Assembly (NCBI GenBank): GCA_947044405.1 | Contig: CAMRHE010000333.1 | Span: 1,426,001-1,490,000 of the forward strand | DNA: 64,000 nt | Origin: Leptodactylus fallax | Lineage: Eukaryota > Chordata > Amphibia > Anura > Leptodactylidae | Reading direction: 5' to 3' | Shown: positions 1-14,714 of the stretch, piece after piece | How the letters are laid out: each line of letters begins with the position of its first letter | How positions within the stretch are numbered: position 1 is the first letter of the stretch | The notes under the pieces: generated by a model | Seen by the model: only the letters and a program-made list of their open reading frames with translations | The model's database searches: none | Told to the model about the DNA's origin: nothing | Made by a program: the position numbers and the translations under genes

Positions 1-904
1 GATATTAAATAAAAAGAAAAAATGGGAATAAAATTGTGTTCATCTTAATTCAAAACACTCACACACAAGTTTAGTTTGCTTTACATCCTAACAAAGAGCA
101 TGCTACATTATAGATCTAGTTTCAGGATACAATCTTTTAGCGGATTCCTATCATCTTTCTTTGTTTAGAAACAGAACCTAAGCTGCTCATACAGCAGGAA
201 TTGTGAGCAATAAGTGTATACCAAAATGTTACTTACACATTGTGATGGATAATAAAAGGTATCAGAAATGAATCTGGAATTAAAATAATTTCCATCAATT
301 GTATAAACCATTAATACAATTCACAACCCATGGTCACAGCTTATCTACTCGCCCTCCCTGCACAATGACCTCTGCACAGATCACAAAACATGTCTAGAAA
401 ACTATCTCAAGCTAGGTTCACATTTGCGCCGGGGGAGAGCCAGACCGCTAAAACATCGGTTATCCATCAACATCAGCGGTCCCCATTAACTATAAATGGG
501 GTCTGCGGGTGTCTGCCATTTTCATTCTGAAAGCAGAGGAGATAAAAGCCCTCCGTGCAGAACTTTTCTCTCTGGCAATTTCTGGTGGTTTCAGCAGCGT
601 AGTCTCCAACAAAGACAGTTGTGAACTTAGCCTCATAAAAGTCAATGAGTCATCTCCAGAGTATTGTGTCTATGGTCGATTATAGCTGCTGTAAAGCATG
701 TCCCTAAAATGCTGTTAATAGTAACTCAGGCAAAATGGCTGCTCCCATAATCATGTACAGAAAATAGAATAAAAAAATAAAAATCAGATTAGAACAAAAG
801 ATTATATATCTGTTTTAAACTGGTTAAATAGGTGACACAATTATTATGAATATCTACTGCTCAAAAAACACAAGTAATGGAAATTTCTTAAAACTCCAGT
901 ATTT
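1..904. other. Intergenic DNA, one decayed dispersed repeat
   Basis: No gene is seen. From about 411 to 600 there is a piece starting AGCTAGGTTCACATTTGCG, with GGGGTCTGCGGG and CCGTGCAGAACTTTTCTC, related to the foldback elements at 45771 and 63524. The rest is AT-rich with no feature I recognise. Confidence 0.4.
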
Positions 905-1375
905 CATTAAAGGGAGTCTACCACCTCTTCCAAGTATATTCAACTGTTACCACCACATTACAGAGCACATTGCACTGATAAACAACGTACTTTTATTTTG
1001 TATGTCACTTGTGGAGAAAAATATATTTGCAATCTTATGCAAATGAGGTTGTTGGTGCACTGGAGGCGGGCCTTCAGCTCTCTGGAGCACTGTTCTTGCT
1101 GCTCAAATAAGATGGATGCTGTCATTGCAGTGAGAGGCACTACACAGGCTTTGTGCAAGCTGGAAGGGTTTGAGTGGCAGGAGCAGTGTTCCAGGAAATG
1201 GAAGCTTCCCCAGTGCACCAACTACCTCATTTGTATAAGACTTCAAATAGTTTATCTCCAAATCTACAAAAGTGACATACATAACAAAGGTGTGTTATTT
1301 ATCACTGTAATGTGCTCTGTAACACGGTGGTGAGAGTTCAGTATGCGTGCGGGAGGTGGTAGACTACCATTAATG
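905..1375. mobile_element. TTAA-flanked foldback element, family C, copy 1
   Basis: Terminal inverted repeats read AGGGAGTCTACCACC on the left and TGGTAGTCTACCACC on the right (reverse complement), each next to TTAA (907-910 and 1370-1373). Arms include GTGCACTGG and CCAGTGCACC. A second copy lies at 42268. TTAA flanks fit piggyBac-type mobilisation of a non-autonomous element; no transposase is present. Confidence 0.7.
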
Positions 1376-3629
1376 TATTTTAGGGTGTTTACCTACATGT
1401 ATACTGATTCCTGCTGTAGTGTCTCTTCAAGGGTTTTTCCTCTCACAACAACTTATCCTCAAGTCACAGGATAAGTTGAAGGTTAGTGGTGGTCACTGCC
1501 CTACCAATCTGCAATTTATCTCCTAATCTGTGGACCTTAAAGGGGTTGTCCAGGCAAACATGGGCAACCTGTTTAAGTATTAAATAGGCAGGGGGCAGTG
1601 AAAAAAAATAAAGTCCCAGCCACACGTGACCGCTGAGGCCAATCAGCGGCCTCAGCGAAGGGCCTGAGATGTCACTACATCTCTATGTAGTTGTAGAGAA
1701 CTCTCGGAAAGTTCGCAATCAAAGTGAAATCTTTTCAGTTCTTTACAGCCAATGATAGTAGCATTATAGTAGATATATTGTAAAATACTAAAGCCCCGGA
1801 CTGGCATACATCCATGATTCGCAGCTGCATTTCCAATTAGAATTTCCAATGATCTGCCTGAACATGAAGCATAAAATGCTCAGTGAGAATATGTTGTTTC
1901 CTTTAGTACCATCAAATACTATTCAACATTGCACAGAATAAAATAGCTAGGAAATATAGAAGGAGACTGATGCGGCACAATATGTACTATGTAGAGTTTC
2001 ATATAGAAATGCTTCAATAATTGTCTCATGGTTGGTTTGGGGAGGGTGTCATTCTGGACCACAGCCCCATAATTTAAAATAGTAAATTGGTGATAATTTG
2101 TGCCTTGAACTGGATTTTTATGTATAGGGTGCACATATGCTTAGCACAAATGATTTTCCAAGTATTTCCAACAACTGCACCCCACAATGGGTAAAACAAC
2201 AAATTTTATACTGAGATTTGTCATTGTTCAGTCTTTGACTCTTCTATATCACATAATCAGGATGACCAATGGCAATAAGTGGTCTAAATCTTACAGGCGA
2301 CAAACGTAACCACTGTATGGCAAGGTTAAATATCAATACACTTTAAAGGTAAAGCTAGTCATGTTTGAGATGAGAAAAGGGGGGAAGACTGCTAGGTTGG
2401 GACTTTCGGAAAAAGCCAAACATAGCTGTCCTAAGTTAAGTTTCCTTAACCCTCATGTAAGTAAATAGGAGATAGGAGTAAGAGTATAGCACAATGATCT
2501 ATGCTGCTTCCATAGCTTCGGATTTATGGTAACAGTATCGCTCACTGCACTACATTTCCGTAAATTTTATATACCTCTATAAGACTTGCAGAAACCGCAT
2601 AGAACAGCTGTCTCCATAAATCATGAGAACCTTGAGACAACTATGAGACACTGGTCGTCTCATACCCTTATAAGCACAAAATCTCTGTTTTCATGATTGC
2701 TAAAGAACAGGAAAGATTGGACATGTCTGCATTAATGGTTCAGCTCATCATCATCATCATCATCATCATCATCACAGATTTTAAAGCACAGTAGTATTTC
2801 CAGAATCATCAGACATAAATGTTGTTTTTTTTTCTCTTCATATTACCTAATATACAATTATATTAATCAAAAATCATCCTCATGCTACAAGAATAGAAAT
2901 GTGTGTATGTATAATATATAATGGAGTGTGTGAAATAAAGAAGAAAATAGAAAGTGAAAGCAACTGGGGTCATTGGAAACCTTTGTTATTTTTAATACGA
3001 AGCAACTTTCATAAAAATAATCGCCTGTATTTTCCTACGAAATAAGGATAAAATGTGATCTATAGAGAAATAGTAATAAATCTGATCCATTTTATTTCTG
3101 TGATTATGTGACTGGGTGTGATCTCTGTCCATTCTGCAGTCTGGCCTCTACACTCCCTGCTATACATAGGACTAAAGGCTTTATATTCTTGTTTACCACT
3201 TTAATATCCTGTTACCATTCCATATCCCCACACTTTCTAGGTTGTCCTTGAAAACTTTAACCAACTATGGATGCATATTGTCCGAAATCTGTATCACCAT
3301 TGAATTTATTAGGAAAGAGGAAAATATAAGAACAATTACCTTCTGTAGATCTTCAGAACTTCATATTGTATTATATTTCCAGATTATAATCCACAGTCAA
3401 AATCAAAGTGTGCTGTTCTCATAAGTAATCCACAAAAAAATCCTGTGTAGCATAGACGTGTTGCTTTCTCCTATCCATGTTCTGATCTGCTCTCATAAAT
3501 TGTAGAGGTCTAGCTTTATGCTCAAGTTACTTTCACTTTTCCCTCTGAAACGTAATCTGGTGCTGTATGTAGTGTGTTTATTTGCAGCACATTGCAGAAA
3601 AGACTGTGCTGCATATACAGCACCTATAG
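1376..3629. other. Intergenic DNA with short repeats
   Basis: No gene is seen. A (CAT)n tract lies at 2744-2774. At about 2440-2560 a fragment with TATAGCACAATGATCTATGCTG resembles the stretch near 53340. The remainder is AT-rich and unassigned. Confidence 0.4.
2744..2774. repeat. (CAT)n microsatellite
   Basis: About ten tandem CAT triplets. Confidence 0.95.
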
Positions 3630-4160
3630 CAGTGATGGCGAACCATTTAGAGTCCGAGTGCCCAAACTGCAACCCAAAACACACTAATGTATCGCAAAGT
3701 GCCAATACGGCAGTTTAACCTTAATACTGTGCAGATCCACAATTGTGAACAATTACGGACACACAAAATACGGTCGTGTGAATGGGGCTTTACAGAGTTT
3801 TCAATAATACAAACAATTTTGTACTGAAAGGTAATAGTTTGCATTTGGTACTTTTGAACAATTAATGTTCACTATTTACATCGCACAGGATCTGTTTTAT
3901 AGTGACTGTGCAATGTTATTACAGCCTGTACTAATATCACGTCTGCTATAAAAACGATACTGTGCGATATAAATAATGAGGCGCCCCCACACAGTACAAT
4001 CTGCTCCACAGTGGCCCCCACACAGTACAATTTGCTCCATAGTGATCCCCACACAGTACAATCTACTGCACAGTGGCCCCCACACAGTATTATCCGTTCC
4101 ACAAATGGGTGCCCACAGAGTGCCAACTCTGGCACGCGTGCCATAGGTTCGCCACCACAG
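3630..4160. mobile_element. hAT-type non-autonomous element with perfect 8-bp target duplication
   Basis: The ends read CAGTGATGGCGAACC and (reverse complement) CTGTGGTGGCGAACC. ACCTATAG flanks both sides exactly (3622-3629 and 4161-4168), the 8-bp signature of hAT insertion. About 3990-4130 holds four copies of a 31-bp unit (CCCCCACACAGTACAATCTG and so on). There is no transposase frame. Confidence 0.85.
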
Positions 4161-4786
4161 ACCTATAGCTTGCATGGCTGAAATGAACATCTATCTATCT
4201 AACTGGGCTGGGCAATTTTGACTTAAAATAAAATCTTAATATTTTTAAAGTTTCTGGGTGATTCTCAATTTTACTCTAGATTTTCATGTTTTTGCAGTGA
4301 TCTGGCCAGGGGTGCACCTCTAATGAGGCAAAGTTAGGCGCCCGCCTCAGGAAGCACTATCATTGATAGCTAGGAGGGGCGGCATATTCACTATTTATTT
4401 AACATAAATCAGCCCAAGAAAAGCTGCTTTAAAAGAAAAAGTTGAGCTGTCCTGGGCTGGCTTAGAAGACGTCCGCTTCTCGGCGCAGGGGGGTTCGATG
4501 ATGTCATAGCATCGCGCATCCTGCGCTGAGAATTATATGTCCTATGTGCAGGTGAAGAAGAGGAGGCGGCTGCTCCATCATTGGATCGAAGGTAGGTGAA
4601 TATAACTTATTTTTTTTGCGCAGTTGTGGGTATTTTAATAGTATAAGGGGTCATTAGGAAGGGGCATTTTATATAAGGTGGCTTTATGAACTTAAGAGAT
4701 GTTTATATAAGGGCTATTAGGGGCATTATTAGTAAAAGGGGGGGTTATTTATATAAGGGGCCATTAGGGAGCATTATATATATATA

Positions 4787-4824
<38 letters not shown>

Positions 4825-5547
4825 GGGTGGTCATTTATGTAAGGGTTCATTAGGGGGCATTATGAATAGAAGGGGACATCCTTTATATAAAGGATCAATA
4901 AGAAAATAGTGTTTATGTCAGGGGGAATCAGGGGCATAATATAAGGGGGCAAGGTTAAAAAAAAGCAAAAAACCAATACTCACCTGTCGCTTGTGCTCCG
5001 ATGTCTCCCACCGCGGTCAGGTTCTGCTGCTCCCGTATTTCCTTCTGGCGGAAGTCCGCTGGAAGAAAACACCGGAGCAGCAGGACTGTAAAGCGTTGGG
5101 AGACACCAGAGTACCTTCCCATATTAAAAAAGTGATTATCCTGGACAATCCCTTTAAGGGGGCACTTGGGCTTTATTAAAGGGGCTTTCCATCTAATTTT
5201 TATTGATGATCTATCCTTAGGACAGATCATCAATAAGAGATCAGTGCCCGCCGCTCTGATCAGCAGTTTGAAGGGGCCCTGGTGCCTGTTTATATTACAC
5301 TGTCTGTTTATAGTGACCGTGTGATGTAATTACAGTCTTGTCACATAGATGTGTATAGGACGAGGCTGTAGTTACATGACATGGCCGCTATGAGATAAAT
5401 GACACTGTGTAAACAGAGAAGGGGTCACGGCGCTTACACAGATACCACGGATCATTCAAACAGCTGATCCTGGGGTCCGGGGTATTGGAACCTCACTGAT
5501 TTGATTTATTTATTTTTTGATGACCTGGAAAACCGTTTACTTAGGAA
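4161..5547. other. Repeat-rich intergenic DNA
   Basis: This stretch holds a degenerate GGGGCATTATTAATATAAGG-like tandem tract (4620-4950), a (TA)n run (4783-4821), and a foldback piece at 4946-5180 (CAATACTCACCTG and TCCTGGACAATCCC) related to 61860-62180. A GATGATCTATCCTTAGGA dispersed repeat occupies about 5195-5500. No gene is seen. Confidence 0.5.
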
Positions 5548-5948
5548 ACACATGGGACATTATTAATAAGGGGCACTATTTATTCAGGGTACACACCAAC
5601 ATTATTAATTTAAAGATGCACTTGGGAGTATTATTCATTATGGGGGTTGTATTATATATTTTATAATTGGGGGTAGCAGCAAGATGGAGACTTTAGGTAG
5701 GTGAGGACAATGTGGGTCGGGTGCCTGAAAAAGTGAAGAGCCAAAGATGTCTGTGTTGCAAACTTTACAGAGACAAGTCACAGCTGGAAGAAGTGGTCAT
5801 GGCGGTCCAGATGGAAGAGACGGGAAATGTGAAGGATTAGTCAGAGATGTCACCTGTAAGTCACTAAATGTTACTGCACTGTATTCACCTAAATGGTCTG
5901 TAGAGCCCTGTGCAGAACCGATATCTACCACTATATATACGTGTTTAC
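5548..5948 (+). repeat. Dispersed repeat D, copy 1 (inverted partner at 10883)
   Basis: The order ATTGGGGGTAGCAGCA, ATGGAGACTTTAGGTAGGTG, CAAGTCACAGCTGG, TTCACCTAAATGGTCTG appears here and in reverse complement at 10883-11290, with similar spacing and moderate divergence. Confidence 0.75.
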
Positions 5949-6189
5949 ACCACCTGTGCTGAGCCTCTGCTCAGCCTCTGAGAGGCTCCTGCGGTCTCCC
6001 TGTCCCTGCTCACAGTATTTTAGCGCTGCTGGCCTGCAAAGAGGCTAGGTTCACCCCTGTATCTGGCATAGGGAGAAGGAGTCAGATATATTTGATGCAT
6101 GTTTCCTTGTCCTCACCCAGCTATTTACTACAGTAAATAAACTCTTCATCATAGTTTACACAGGGAGGAGAAAGCCTGTGTGGAATATA

Positions 6190-7763
<1,574 letters not shown>

Positions 7764-7765
7764 TA

Positions 7766-9080
7766 TCAGATTCCTGGGGCAGGGTTAAAAGCGGTTTTAT
7801 GATTCTGATGGAAATGAGTATTATTAATTTGATCGAATGGACTTTTCTTTGAGTGTCTGTTCCGATAGTTGCAGAAATCATTGATGTGCTTCTGACAAAC
7901 AAGCATCTTTTCTACTGCATAAAAGCTGCTGTATCCCAACATACAGCATTTGTTTTGTTCATCAGGTGATCAATGGCCGCTTTAGGATGACCGCATACTC
8001 AGAAGCCACTGTGCTGCAACCACGTGCAGTCAAGACTTGCGGTGACCAGATGGAAGGTAACGCTGCAGTTGGGATTGCGGGGTGCAAACAGCGCAGACTT
8101 GTCACGGTCTCTGGGCACGAGGGCGCAGCGCTGGTGCTGTCCCACGTTACCACCACTGGTACCGGTAATGAGGGGGCTGCACAAATGTTGGTGGTGATTG
8201 TTCCCCCGGGGCGCTTCCCCTATACTGTGCCGACTGGTGGTGTTTGGGGCGCCCTGATGTTGTCGGTGCAGAGTCAGACACAGAAACGGTTGTAAAGTTG
8301 AACGTTTACTTCCATGGGTGTGGAGGCACAAATGCTTAAACAGTTTCTTCAATACAAAACAACGGGGTACGCCTGGTGACACAGCAAAGTCCTGGGGTGC
8401 AGGGTAGACTTGATGAAAGGTGTTCCTAGCCCCTTATACTTCAGTGTTACAGCCCTAAGGTGCGTCTGGGCTCCTATTTGGCTCATAGGAGGATGCCCAC
8501 CATGATACTAGTACATAATATTCCCCACTCACGTTATGTGGTCCTGATAGCTCAGAGTTTCGGGGTGCAATAGTCAGGGTGGCAGGATATTCCACAGGTC
8601 TGGCCTTGGCCCCTGGATCCTGTGATACTTGCTATGGAGCACGTGTTCCAGAATGTTCTCTCCACAGTCTCAGGCTGACAAGATAATGATGCTTGACTTC
8701 CTTCAGGGCGATGGCTAGGCAGACAGGGGACAGGATCTTCTGAATAGCTGGAGTATGTCAGCTCTCCAACCTTCCTGGGCCTGTCTAGGACTTGAGATTC
8801 CTGCACTAAACTCACTGCTTTCTTCACAGGACATCACACTTATCTCCTCACCTCCTCCTCCTAACACTCCACACTTCTAACTCCTCACACGCAGGACCTT
8901 CCTGCAGGGGTGTTACCATGGGGACCCAGTGATCAGCTGACTCCTCCCCTTTTCCCAGGCGATGTCCTCCCATTGGACATTTGGTTACTATTCAATCCTA
9001 TGGGAGGTGTAATGCATGTGTGAGGCTCACTAGGTGGCGCTGTGTTGTGTGAGACTCAGGACCCCCTGCTATGTCACACA
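7766..9080. other. Unassigned GC-richer segment, possibly a large non-autonomous element
   Basis: From about 8097 (TGTCACGGTCTCTGG) to 9080 the base composition is higher in GC, with pyrimidine-rich CTCCTCACCTCCTCC. Overlapping open frames of 109-127 codons on both strands match nothing I know. Ends were not resolved. A CTCF-like motif lies at 9028-9041. Confidence 0.3.
9028..9041 (+). promoter_or_regulatory. CTCF-like motif
   Basis: CACTAGGTGGCGCT agrees with the core CTCF consensus CCASYAGRKGGCRSY at nearly all positions. It is a sequence match only, and such motifs can be carried by repeats. Confidence 0.4.
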
Positions 9081-10882
9081 GGCTATGAAGCAACAGGAAA
9101 TAATACAATGCACAGAGATCACCCTCAGCCCAGCCATAGCCATCTCTGGGATGCCACAGACCCCATCTTCCCACAGTAGTCTGATGGCTGCAAGATGTTA
9201 CAAATAAAAAGAGGTATTACCTGCAGTGTCCTACGGCCATTGAATATCATTAGTTAGTGGGGTTTCAGCCACATGCAGTTACCAACAGGGACACTGGAAC
9301 GGACACTTTACATCGCCCCTCCAAAGTCCTCCTTTATGACAGACAGTTTCCTGTGCAGCCCGCCACCTATACATTTTAAATAACCGGCTGTAGAGGAGCA
9401 AAGATGTCAACCTGGGAGAGCAATTCACAGGGTTTTGTGAATGGCAGATTGAGACAAAAGTGGGAATGTCCTTTTCAAGGGGCACTGCCTTTATAAAGGG
9501 CAGAGCTGAATATATTCAGACCGCTCCCATATAATAATATTAGATCCCAGTGTGTTACTGGCTGAATAAACAATTGCACCGTTTTCATTTACGCCATTTA
9601 GTGATCACGTTAAATATTGTGTTCATTTTATTCCACATAATGGTTATGACCGTATCAAATATGTCTGTATTATTTACTATGTTTTGTGATAGCCTTAATA
9701 ATACATGTTATTAAATGATTATGTTCACATCTGCGTTGGTGTCCGTCTGATGCAGAGTTTGTTTGATATTGTAGATGAAACAGTCCTGCAGTCTGGTGAT
9801 GTCAGGGAGAATCCTTTGATCCAATGAACCCCATTATAGTCAAAGAGGTCCCTTGGGAACAGATCAACCAATGCAGATGTGAAGGCACTTTCCTACTGTA
9901 AAGTGTTAGTAATGTCTAAAATACATAGTTTATTAATTGTATCTCTATCTATCTACATATATGTATATGTATGTATATACATGTATTTAAAGAGGACCTT
10001 TCATGTCCTCATTCATGTACATGTGGTTTTATATACCGCTAGAAAGCTGACAGTGTGCCGAATTCAGCTCACTGTCAGCTTTCCCGTTATGTGGGGCTGG
10101 ATATATCAGTGCCGTTAACTCTATGTAATATGCAGTTATGAGAACTATTACCTGTGGGGGGTCACCAATATCTATGTGGGGGACAAATAGGATACTGTTA
10201 CCTATGGGGGCACTGTTACGTGTAGGGGGGAGGGGGAGATAATTAGAAAGCTATTACCTATGTGCATTAACTAGTTTTCATGAGGCCCAATAGCATATGG
10301 AACACAAGTTTTATAAAGACGGCACTAGCTGTATCATTCAAAAGGGTGGTTATAAAGGTTTAAGAACATTGCTTGTGCCTGCCCCAATAACCTGTCTAGA
10401 AAATCCCAGAAACCACCCACAGTCTGCTTACATTTCATAATGAGTCATTAGAATTTTAATTATGTCTACTGTCCCGTAACTTCTATTTTTATTACCTTCT
10501 AGTCTCTATATTTTCTTAGAAATACTTCCTATTGTAAAACTTTATTTTTTTCAGAGAATTTGTGGATATTTTTAAGGTCACATAATTTAAATGTCATGTA
10601 TCATGTTGATCGTCTATTAAGTAAGTAGGAGGCAGAGACTTAAGGGGTACATTTACTTAACTACCGTGGCCTAACATTTAGAGGACATAAACACTGAGGT
10701 GGAGTTTATCTGTTTAGGTACAACTGTTTTGGTAGGTCACCACCTTTTTAAAGGGCTTTACTGAGCTAAAGATATTGATGCTCTAACCTTAGACTATTGG
10801 GCAGAGGCGTGGCTTGGGGTTGAGCGTGGAGGGGCAAACACGTCCAAGTGGGCCCCCCACTCAAGTATACCAATATTATCAC
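9081..10882. other. Intergenic DNA with repeat fragments
   Basis: At 9719-9890 there is a short foldback (GTTCACATCTGCGTTGG and CCAATGCAGATGTGAA). A TTAA-flanked fragment starts at about 9987 (AGAGGACCTTTCATGTCC). At about 10800 the phrase GAGGCGTGGCTTGGGGTTG resembles the edge of another dispersed element. No gene is seen. Confidence 0.4.
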
Positions 10883-11290
10883 TATAGGGTGACTGTATAG
10901 TGGTAGATACCGGCTCAGCACAGACCATTTAGGTGAATACAGCACAGTAGTGACATACATTTAGTGACACTTAGGTGATGTCTCTGACTGTAATCGATCA
11001 CGTTTCCCATGTCTTCCATCTAGATCGCCATGAACACTTCTCCCAGCTGTGACTTGTCTCTGTAAAGTTAGCCACCGAGACCTCTTTGGCTCCTCACTTT
11101 TCCAGGCACCTGACCCACATTGTCCTTACCTACAGAAAGTCTCCATCCTGCTGCTACTCCCAATTATAAAATATATGATATAACCCCCCCCAATAAAGTA
11201 TAATACACCCTAGCGTGTCTTCAAATTAATATTGTCCCTGTGTACCCCCTTAAATAGTGCACCGTATTAATAATGCCCCATGTGTTTCCT
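10883..11290 (-). repeat. Dispersed repeat D, copy 2, inverted relative to 5548-5948
   Basis: It reads as the reverse complement of copy 1 across about 400 bp (ACCATTTAGGTGAATACAG, CCAGCTGTGACTTGTCTCTG, CTGCTGCTACTCCCAATTAT). Confidence 0.75.
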
Positions 11291-12619
11291 CCATCAATCT
11301 AATAAATCAGTGGGGTTCACCCAGGAACCCTGCTGATAAGCTGTGCATGGGAATAGACAGTGGTGGTAACAGGTGAGCGTGATTTTTTTTGTTTCCCCAG
11401 CCTCCTCTGTGAGTATTCAAATTTCTGCAAACCCCTTTTAACAATTTTTTTTTTTTTTTTGGTCAGGCAATATAGATACAATTTGCCACCATTGTAATTG
11501 CAAAAAAACAGGGAGGAAGTTAGTGGAAATAGAATACATGGATGTACTGTATAGTTATATTAAAAAAGCAAACCACCTATTAACAAAATAAAAAAAGATT
11601 TATCAAGACGACTCCCCAGTGCCAGGGAAAGATGCAACTAATTTATTAAGACGCTCAAGACTCTTAATAAATTACACATATCTCTTCCCCTTCATGTGCC
11701 AGAATATCAAAACTGTGCCAGCTAAGAGCTTGTGTAGATCTCAGCTATAATTTTCACCAGTTTTTTGTATAAGTTATAGTAACTTTGTTGGGCTGCTGAA
11801 AGTCACACACCCTCCAGATAAGCCTGCCCACCTTTTAGATCAAATTTTGGTGCAAAAATGTCTCTATTCTAAAATATGCGACTCTTAGCAAACATTTCAC
11901 AACAATAAATTGCATGAAATGAATGATAAATTCCTCCTGAATGTCTATATCATGCCCTATCATATGTTAAAAAAAAAAATTACAGTAATGTCCCTTTGAG
12001 TTGCCCATATACATTAGACAAAAATGGCCGAATCTGACAATCTGGAAAGGAACAGCCAATTATAAAATGTGCATTGGGGCCTTGCGATTCTACCCGGACA
12101 GCAGATGTATATCAACATGCCTTATGCTTTATTCTTACAGGTGACAAGCTTCTGTAAGAGCCCTCTCTTCATTTGAATAACAGCTGAGCCAGGTGTGCAA
12201 GTTTATAAGGGAATTGCATGAAATAACGTATGGCTGACAATTAATTTGTATATGGCTTTATTCATACTGTACGTCAGTGATAGAGATGGGCGAACCGATA
12301 TGTTCCGAGACATGTTCGATTCCGAATATTCCAAATTGTTCTGTGTCTAACAAAACTAAATAAATGGCAATTCGTCCTGGGCAAACTAAAATGGCCACCG
12401 TGACTTGCAGTGAAAATACAGAAGACACACGTCTGTGAGTCACTGTGTCATCCTGGTCTCACCTGACAGCCTCTCGACCAATAGTCAGTTGTATTATGGC
12501 ACTTCAGTGGAAGTAATGGATAGATGTGTTATTCATCATTGCATGATCCAAAGCAATTACTTCATTTTCTTCAGCAATAAAATGCACTGACTGCAGCAAA
12601 ACTTGCAAAAGAACTGGAA
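11291..12619. other. Intergenic DNA, no gene seen
   Basis: AT-rich sequence with poly(T) and poly(A) runs. A fragment around 12285-12330 (GAGATGGGCGAACCGATATG) looks like the edge of a decayed dispersed element. Confidence 0.35.
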
Positions 12620-12777
12620 CAGGGGTAGGCAACCTTCGGCACTCCACCTGTTGTAAAACTACAACTCCCAGCATGCATACTTGTTCTGTTGTTCTTGGAA
12701 CTCACATGGAAGTGAATGGAGCATGTTAGAAGTTGTAGTTTCACAGCAGCTGTAGTGCTGAAGGTTGCTGACCCCTG
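12620..12777. mobile_element. hAT-type MITE
   Basis: The 158-bp element has ends CAGGGGTAGGCAACC and (reverse complement) CAGGGGTCAGCAACC, with long complementary arms. The flanking 8-mers AACTGGAA and AACTAGAG agree at 6 of 8 positions, as expected for an old duplication. Confidence 0.75.
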
Positions 12778-14714
12778 AACTAGAGAATCCTAGGAGTAGC
12801 AGAAGTATAACAAAGTTTAGTCAGATGTAATCAATTACAGGCAGATAGTTATAGAAATCATAGATATGAGTGAGGGATAATATCTGTGCTTTGTGAGCCA
12901 GACTGCTGCAGTAATACAGTTAACCCTTTCATTGCCAATAATCTAATTTTGTCTAAGCCTGTTTTGCAATAGAGCAGTGACTATTCACAGAGTGTTTTAC
13001 ATTGTTTTTAATGGCAAAGTCAGTCCTCAGTGGCCACAAGAAATGAACCAGTGACTTCGCTCACATACATCACTGGTTCCTTTCCTGTGGCTGCTGAGAC
13101 CACTAATTGGCCTCAGCAGTCACATGCGGCACAGGACTGCTGACTTCTCGTAGCGCATAATTACCTGTGTGGGAGGGACTATTACCTGTGGAGGGCACTA
13201 CTAGAGCACTATTACAGCAACAGTGCCCCTCAGTTAATAACATTACCAGTTAATAACATTTTGTGTATCTGTGGGGGGGGGGGGGGGGGCTGTTATTAAC
13301 TGTGGTGGGCTCTATAACTGTAATAGTGCTCTAACAGTGACCCCCCCCCCCCTACAGGTAAGCCACATCCACACCTAGCACATGGTCTTCGTCATTATCA
13401 TCTCCATCTGCTTCTCCTCCACCATGCCAACTTCAGTCATCATAAAGGAATGTGTGTCCAGTAAACAGCAATCTGTACCCAGTCATCTGACTGGTCTGCA
13501 ATTTTAACTTGCACCTGTCCAAGTTACTGCCGGTGCAGTCACTGCCATGCCACTTAATGGAATCCACTATGCACACACACAGGAAGAAGTATGTTAGCTG
13601 TCCTAACTAGGAGAATGTGGAAAAGAAAACTTACTACTTACTACTACCCGGATGGGCCCTGGCAGAACACTACTACTACCATCAGACAAGCTGCAGGCCC
13701 CCCACCAATGCACCATTCAAGGAAGAGTGTCAGAAGATCTGGTTGAGGTCCTTGCCACCGTGACCACAATAAGTACAACTCCCAACTTCCTACAAATGGA
13801 TTGCTGCACATATTCATCTACACAGAGTGCATGTGTATATGCTGCAATGTACATGCAAGAAGTTCTGCAGCTGACATTGCAAGTGAACAAGCTGCCCAGT
13901 CCAATGTTTAGGCCCTACTCATACCTAACTATAAAAAATGGCCAGTCACAGAGGATTCAGATGTGTGAAAGGTAGATTGCTGAGACTGCTCATGTATAAT
14001 GACTAATGCACAGAGAAAATGGTGGCTTCCCATAGCCACCATTTAAGACAACTACTTATAAATACTTCTTTCATTTACTATATTAGAAAAATGAAGGTGG
14101 TTATCTGATTGCTCCACTTTAGGGTGTATTCACATGTGTCAGATTTGTTGCACAGATTTCTATGACTGTCACACTTCTATGAATATCGGGTTTGTTGAAA
14201 TCAATGCACTGGCTGTAGAAACAACTGCATTCAGATAAGTGGTAAACTGAGTAATTGTAAGTTGCAGAAACTTCTACATCATCTGCCGTGTGTGAACAGA
14301 CCCTTACTGTCTGAACTACTGTTTACATAAGACGGCTATAAATTTTATAATAACAATCAGGTTTGGCAGAGAAAGCGTTTTACCTATAAAAAGTTTGTAA
14401 AAAAATAAATAGGATTCAGCATCTTTTTGGGGTGCCAGTACATGATTTGTTTGTGAGACGATTTTAAGGGGTCATTTCAGCAGTTTTGTGATGTGGGTCT
14501 ATTGCTTTACATTACAGCCCCAGTGCTCCATCTTGTACTGGTACCCTGCTTCATTGAGACAGTCCAGGTGTTGCAATGATGTGTCAGCACTGTACAAGGG
14601 TGTGCCCGCTTCTAGTGTGTCTCCTGGTTGCATTGAGCAAGCCTCTATATGGTATAATCCACTTTTGTAATCAGACTTTCTAGACACTCCTCACTGTGTT
14701 AAAAGACAGACAAC
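12778..14714. other. Intergenic DNA with a G-tract/C-tract pair
   Basis: A run of about 17 G starts near 13274 and a run of about 12 C near 13340, separated by sequence with TTATTAACTG/CAGTTAATAA complementarity, so the stretch can fold back. No gene is seen; an open frame at 13652-13975 has no recognisable domain. Confidence 0.4.

Noticed and set aside
7966..8382. Overlapping 109- and 127-codon frames on opposite strands
   Set aside because: No domain, splice pattern or family match; the region looks like a GC-rich repeat.
13652..13975. 107-codon frame downstream of the gene
   Set aside because: No domain, no neighbours that would support an exon, and no conserved motif.
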